The notes under the pieces: generated by a model
Databases searched by the model: none
Told to the model about the DNA's origin: nothing
Seen by the model: the letters and a program-made list of their open reading frames with translations, nothing else
Program-made: the position numbers and the translations under genes
Part shown: positions 41,464 to 46,709 of the stretch, piece after piece
How positions within the stretch are numbered: the first letter of the stretch is position 1
Layout: each line of letters starts with the position of its first letter
Assembly: GCA_900770655.1 (NCBI GenBank)
Contig: CAAGLA010000050.1
Coordinates: forward strand, 1-46,709
DNA length: 46,709 nucleotides
From: Bacteroidaceae bacterium
GTDB lineage: Bacteria; Bacteroidota; Bacteroidia; Bacteroidales; Bacteroidaceae
Reading direction: 5' to 3'

Positions 41464-41494
41464 CGAAAATAGGATAAAACGCTCTAAGGGCAAA
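41464..41494 (-). promoter_or_regulatory. Promoter of the phosphatase-like gene
   Basis: On the minus strand TTTG (41494-41491), exactly 19 bases, then TATTTTCG (41471-41464), a TAnnTTCG variant. The leader would be about 85 bases. Confidence 0.55.
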
Positions 41495-41523
41495 ATAAAA
41501 GGGTATTTATCATTTTTTTTTGC

Positions 41524-41531
41524 TATCTTCG
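41524..41531 (+). promoter_or_regulatory. Candidate -7 element of ettA
   Basis: TATCTTCG lies 48 bases before the ettA start and resembles the M3 promoter. No TTG box sits at 19 bases. Confidence 0.45.
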
Positions 41532-41579
41532 CGGGAGATTTCCGAATTTGGGAGTATTGTAAAATTTTAATATATATTT

Positions 41580-43277
<1,698 letters not shown>

Positions 43278-43285
43278 TTTTATTG

Positions 43286-43315
43286 TTGAAAAAGGCATTA
43301 ACGGCGTTATGTTCG
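43286..43315 (+). promoter_or_regulatory. Candidate promoter of the aminotransferase gene
   Basis: TTG (43286-43288), 19 bases, then TATGTTCG (43308-43315). It lies just after the ettA stop and would give a leader of about 120 bases, in which TTTAGTT-T-AACTAAA is a small palindrome. Confidence 0.4.
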
Positions 43316-43440
43316 TTATTTGAAGTAAGTCATTTAGTTTAACTAAACTCCTCACTCCAAAAACTTCACAAGCCTTGTTTCTGCACTTTTTCAACTAATA
43401 AAAAAGTTGGCTGTGTTATGTGCAATAGAAATATACCCCA

Positions 43441-44742
43441 ATGAGAATCATTAATCCCGAAATAATTGACTCCATTGTAAAGGAGTTGGATATTAACGAT
43501 ATCGGCAGTGCGTCGATACGCCAGATTGGTGCAGTGGTGCGGGCTGTGGAAGCTCGCACCGGCACGGAATTCATCCATTTCGAAATGGGTGTTCCGGGGT
43601 TGCCGCCGTCGGATGTGGGTGTGCAGGCCGAATGTGAGGCCCTGCAAAGAGGGGTTGCGTCGGTGTATCCCATAATCGACGGCATAGACGATATTAAGCA
43701 ACAGGCTTCGCGCTTTGTCAAAGCATTTCTCAATACCGAAATATCACCCGAAGGCTGTATACCTACCGCCGGTTCTATGCAGGGGTCGTTTGCGTCGCTG
43801 ATGCTCGCATCGCAAATAGACAAGAAGAAAGACACGGTTCTTTATATCGACCCGGGATTCCCTGTACAGAAGCTGCAGGCCGAAGTGATTGGGGTTAAGA
43901 TTGCGTCGTTCGACATTGCCGATTATCGCGGAGAGGCTCTTGCCGGCAAACTAAAAGAGTTCCTCTCAAAAGGCAATATTTGTGCCATTCTCTATTCGAG
44001 CCCAAACAATCCTACTTGGATGTGCCTGAACGAAGAGGAGGTTAGGACAATAGGAGTGCTGGCTACAGAATATGACGTTGTTGTCATTGAGGACTTGGCA
44101 TATATGAATATGGACTTCCGCAAGGAGTTGGGGAGGCCTTTTGAGCCGCCATATCAGCCAAGCGTGTCGCACTATACAAGCAATTATATAATGCTCATAA
44201 GTGCATCGAAGATATTCAGCTATGCGGGGCAGAGGATTGCTGTGGCCTGTATAGCCGACGAACTATATTCCCGCCATTTCCCGGCGCTGAAAGAGAGGTA
44301 CGGCATTGCCGGCTTTGGTGCGGCTTTCGCATATATCTTCCTGTATTCATTCTCTTCGGGTGTTTCACATTCGGCACAGTGCGCTATGGCGGCAATGCTT
44401 AAAGCGGCGTGCGACGGCAACTACAACTTTACCGAAGATATTAAGGAGTATGCAGTGCGCACCGCGAGGATAAAAGAGATTCTGCAACGCAACGGTTTTC
44501 ACATTGTATATGACAAGGACAACGAAGAGGCTGTGAGTGACGGTTTCTTCTTTACCATTGGCTACAAGGATATGGATGGCGCCACGTTGCTTAAAGAGTT
44601 GCTCTACTATGGAATAAGCGGTATAGACCTCAAGACCACGGGCGGCACACGAAAGGGTATCAGAGCCTGCTCTTCAAACATTAAGCCACACCATTATGCA
44701 CTGCTCGAAGAGAGACTGCGCAAGTTCAATGAGAATCACTGA
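43441..44742 (+). CDS. PLP-dependent aminotransferase, class I/II
   Basis: The 433-residue protein has fold-type-I aminotransferase landmarks: FEMGVPGLPPSDVG near 40, YSSPNNPTWMCLNEEEV (Asn for PLP), VVIEDLAYMNMDF and the PLP lysine in LISASKIFSYAGQRIAVA. The C-terminal arginine for the substrate carboxylate is likely in TGGTRKGIRACS. The class covers aspartate, alanine and aromatic amino acid aminotransferases, and the exact substrate cannot be told. It precedes the hexosaminidase gene by about 80 bases and may share its transcript. Confidence 0.9.
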   Translation: MRIINPEIIDSIVKELDINDIGSASIRQIGAVVRAVEARTGTEFIHFEMGVPGLPPSDVGVQAECEALQRGVASVYPIIDGIDDIKQQASRFVKAFLNTEISPEGCIPTAGSMQGSFASLMLASQIDKKKDTVLYIDPGFPVQKLQAEVIGVKIASFDIADYRGEALAGKLKEFLSKGNICAILYSSPNNPTWMCLNEEEVRTIGVLATEYDVVVIEDLAYMNMDFRKELGRPFEPPYQPSVSHYTSNYIMLISASKIFSYAGQRIAVACIADELYSRHFPALKERYGIAGFGAAFAYIFLYSFSSGVSHSAQCAMAAMLKAACDGNYNFTEDIKEYAVRTARIKEILQRNGFHIVYDKDNEEAVSDGFFFTIGYKDMDGATLLKELLYYGISGIDLKTTGGTRKGIRACSSNIKPHHYALLEERLRKFNENH

Positions 44743-44824
44743 TTTATAACACCAATACAATATGAAACACCATAACAAACCAAGAGAAAAACAGAACTGT
44801 ACGGTTTTGTTTGGCGCAAAGATT

Positions 44825-46510
44825 ATGCGCAAAGCGAAAAGAATGCTCTTTGCATTGCTTTGCCTGTTTGCCGTTTCTGCAACAGCGCAGGAGATTTCGA
44901 TAATTCCGCAACCGGCCGAAATGAATGTCGGCAACGGCAGTTTTTCTCTTAGCGGAAAAGTTGTGCTATGCTATCCAAAAATCGACGGCAGCGGAATAGA
45001 TGCTGTTGTAGAAAGGTTCGTTGCCGATATAAAAGCATCGACAGGTATTGGAATTACTGCAGAGCCGCTGTGTACGGCCGCTCCCGAAGGCTACTATACA
45101 AGCCGAAGTATAGGGAATGCAAATGCCTATATACAGTTGAATGTAGACCCGCAACTTGCTGCAGAAGAGTATATATTGAATGTGCAGAATGAAAGGATAT
45201 TCATTACTGCAGCCAAAGACAATGGTTTCTTCTACGCCTTCCAGACATTGAAACAGCTGCTGCCGCGCAATGTGATGGCCGGTGTGCCCGACACCGACGT
45301 TAAGGAGTGGAACATCCCCTGTGTAGTTATAAAGGACAAACCGCGTTTCGGCTGGAGAGGCTTTATGCTTGACGAGGGCCGCCATTTCTATGGTAAAGAG
45401 GAGGTGAAAAAGATTCTCGATGTGATGGCTGCGTACAAGATGAACCGTTTCCACTGGCACCTGACCGAAGATCAAGGCTGGAGAATTGAAATTAAGAAAT
45501 ACCCGCAACTCACCGAAATCGGTGCTTGGCGCGACAGCAAGGTATGTGCTTGGGGCGATGTAAAACCCGACAGCATACGTTATGGCGGCTACTACTCGCA
45601 GGAAGATATTAGAGAGGTTGTGGAGTATGCGAAGGGGCTCTTTATAGAGATTGTGCCCGAGGTGGACATACCCGGACACTCACAGGCTGCTGTGGCATCG
45701 TACCCCGAAATCCTTGCCTGCGACCCTGAAAACAGCCACGAAGTATGGTTGTGGCAAGGCGTGTCGAGCGATGTTATAAATGTTTCCAATCCACAGGCTG
45801 TGCAGTTCGCAAAGGATGTTATAGACGAATTGACGGCGCTATTCCCGTTCAGCTATATTCACTTGGGCGGTGACGAGTGCCCGACTCACAAGTGGGAGCG
45901 CAACACGGCCTGCCAAGAACTGCTAAGGGAGATTGGTTCAACATCGTACCGCGACCTGCAGATTCATTTCTATTCTCAGCTTCTACAGCACATCCGGCAG
46001 AAGCCCGAAAGTGAGCAGCGCAAACTCATCTTCTGGAACGAGGTACTGCACGGGAATACAGAGCCGCTTGGCAACGACATTACCATTATGGCTTGGATTG
46101 GTGCCGACAATGCGGCACAAGATGCAGCTATGCGCGGTATGAACACTATTCTTTCGCCGCAGATACCATATTACATAAACCGCAGGCAGTCGCGCCTCGA
46201 AAGCGAACCTCGTTCACAAGGATATGGCGACGAAACCGTTGAGCGAGTATATAACTACCTCCCTATGAACAATGTGCCCGAAGAGCTGCAGTCTAAGTAT
46301 ATGGGCGTACAGGCCAACTTCTGGACCGAATGGGTGGAGGAGCCCGAGATTGTTCAATACCTTATGCTGCCGCGTCTTGTGGCTGTTGCGGAGGCCGGCT
46401 GGACACCTGCTTGCAAACGTAACTACGACTGCTTCTTAAGGCGCTTGCAAGGCGAAGCAAGGTACTACGAACTTAAAGGCGTAAATTACGGAAAACACGT
46501 TTTCAGGTAA
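44825..46510 (+). CDS. Beta-N-acetylhexosaminidase (GH20)
   Basis: I chose the ATG at 44825 since it gives a good signal peptide (MRKAKRMLFALLCLFAVSATAQ); an in-frame ATG at 44762 adds 21 residues that do not fit. The mature protein has the N-terminal GH20b domain (ISIIPQPAEMNVGNG) and then the TIM barrel with FHWHLTEDQGWRIEIKKYP, IVPEVDIPGHSQAA and the catalytic pair in HLGGDECPTHKWERN (D-E). It ends after the barrel (QANFWTEW...), without the extra carbohydrate-binding domains of larger members. It removes terminal GlcNAc/GalNAc from host or peptidoglycan glycans in the periplasm. A terminator follows. Confidence 0.95.
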   Translation: MRKAKRMLFALLCLFAVSATAQEISIIPQPAEMNVGNGSFSLSGKVVLCYPKIDGSGIDAVVERFVADIKASTGIGITAEPLCTAAPEGYYTSRSIGNANAYIQLNVDPQLAAEEYILNVQNERIFITAAKDNGFFYAFQTLKQLLPRNVMAGVPDTDVKEWNIPCVVIKDKPRFGWRGFMLDEGRHFYGKEEVKKILDVMAAYKMNRFHWHLTEDQGWRIEIKKYPQLTEIGAWRDSKVCAWGDVKPDSIRYGGYYSQEDIREVVEYAKGLFIEIVPEVDIPGHSQAAVASYPEILACDPENSHEVWLWQGVSSDVINVSNPQAVQFAKDVIDELTALFPFSYIHLGGDECPTHKWERNTACQELLREIGSTSYRDLQIHFYSQLLQHIRQKPESEQRKLIFWNEVLHGNTEPLGNDITIMAWIGADNAAQDAAMRGMNTILSPQIPYYINRRQSRLESEPRSQGYGDETVERVYNYLPMNNVPEELQSKYMGVQANFWTEWVEEPEIVQYLMLPRLVAVAEAGWTPACKRNYDCFLRRLQGEARYYELKGVNYGKHVFR

Positions 46511-46533
46511 TTTTATTATAGGCAATTATAACC

Positions 46534-46578
46534 AAAAGAGTGCGACTGTTTTTGCGGTTGCACTCTTTTGTGTTTTTA
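46534..46578 (+). terminator. Intrinsic terminator after the GH20 gene
   Basis: AAAAGAGTGCGAC (46534-46546) pairs with GTTGCACTCTTTT (46557-46569) with one G-U pair; GTGTTTTTA follows. The last 130 bases of the window hold no recognisable gene. Confidence 0.8.
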
Positions 46579-46709
46579 TACAATGGTTAGTAAAAATGCC
46601 GGCTATTTACAGGCTCAGTAGAAATTTACAGTGGGTAATATTGTACTTATATAATTCTTTATAGGCCGAAATATCCTATTCCAAGTTTGGTTTTACCCTT
46701 AATCAGTTA

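Overview
The window reads as chromosomal DNA of a gut-type member of the Bacteroidales. The signs are: a Bacteroidetes-type promoter (TTG or TTTG, about 19 bases, then TAnnTTTG or the variant TAnnTTCG) in front of many genes; Bacteroidetes-specific families (HU/SPOR fusion protein, DUF4369-type lipoprotein, DUF2582 winged helix, outer-membrane beta-barrel protein with a carboxypeptidase-like start, Dps-like ferritin); several lipoprotein signals; and weak Shine-Dalgarno usage. No rRNA, tRNA, CRISPR array, prophage or transposase was seen.

Layout. 1-1.9 kb: the last codons of a membrane protein, then a leftward HU/SPOR - FHA pair. 2.0-4.2 kb: a decayed small lipoprotein gene and a U32 peptidase-family gene. 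4.3-14.8 kb: one leftward DNA-repair operon, sbcD-sbcC-addA-addB, with junctions of -4, +6 and +5 bases. 15-18.3 kb: panB, a DUF4369-like lipoprotein, prs and a TenI/ThiE-like protein. 18.5-21.6 kb: a Dps-like ferritin facing a leftward polyamine operon (DUF2148 - agmatine deiminase - N-carbamoylputrescine amidase). 21.9-26.7 kb: M16 peptidase, ECF sigma factor and a lipoprotein of the cardiolipin-synthase/PLD family. 26.7-28.6 kb: a radical SAM enzyme with a queuosine-precursor transporter, a tandem 82-base repeat and a DUF2582 gene. 28.8-33.1 kb: M3 peptidase with a C_GCAxxG_C_C protein, then an operon of DUF2975, XRE regulator and a carboxypeptidase-like-domain protein. 33.3-35.4 kb: GNAT acetyltransferase, duplicated intergenic repeat, MATE exporter. 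35.6-40.7 kb: an AT-richer accessory island with a membrane-tethered TPR/HTH protein, a large outer-membrane barrel protein and a small secreted protein. 41-46.5 kb: phosphatase-like protein, EttA, PLP aminotransferase and a GH20 hexosaminidase.

The most interesting part is the 35.6-40.7 kb island. The two large genes each carry TGTCAC direct repeats with an 11-base period, the architecture of an enterobacterial Pho box, and the proximal repeat ends exactly 32 bases before the -7 element in both. This suggests shared, possibly phosphate-responsive, control of a tethered regulator and its outer-membrane partner. Second in interest is a radical SAM protein with unusual cysteine spacing (Cx4Cx2C) directly abutting a queuosine-precursor transporter, which suggests queuine salvage. 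Other notable points are the lipoprotein gene broken at an A8 run, the tandem repeat that overlaps a promoter, and a hairpin that buries the purine-rich stretch before the MATE start codon.

Functions are assigned by reading motifs and from family knowledge; no database search was run. Promoter and terminator calls come from pattern matching by eye.
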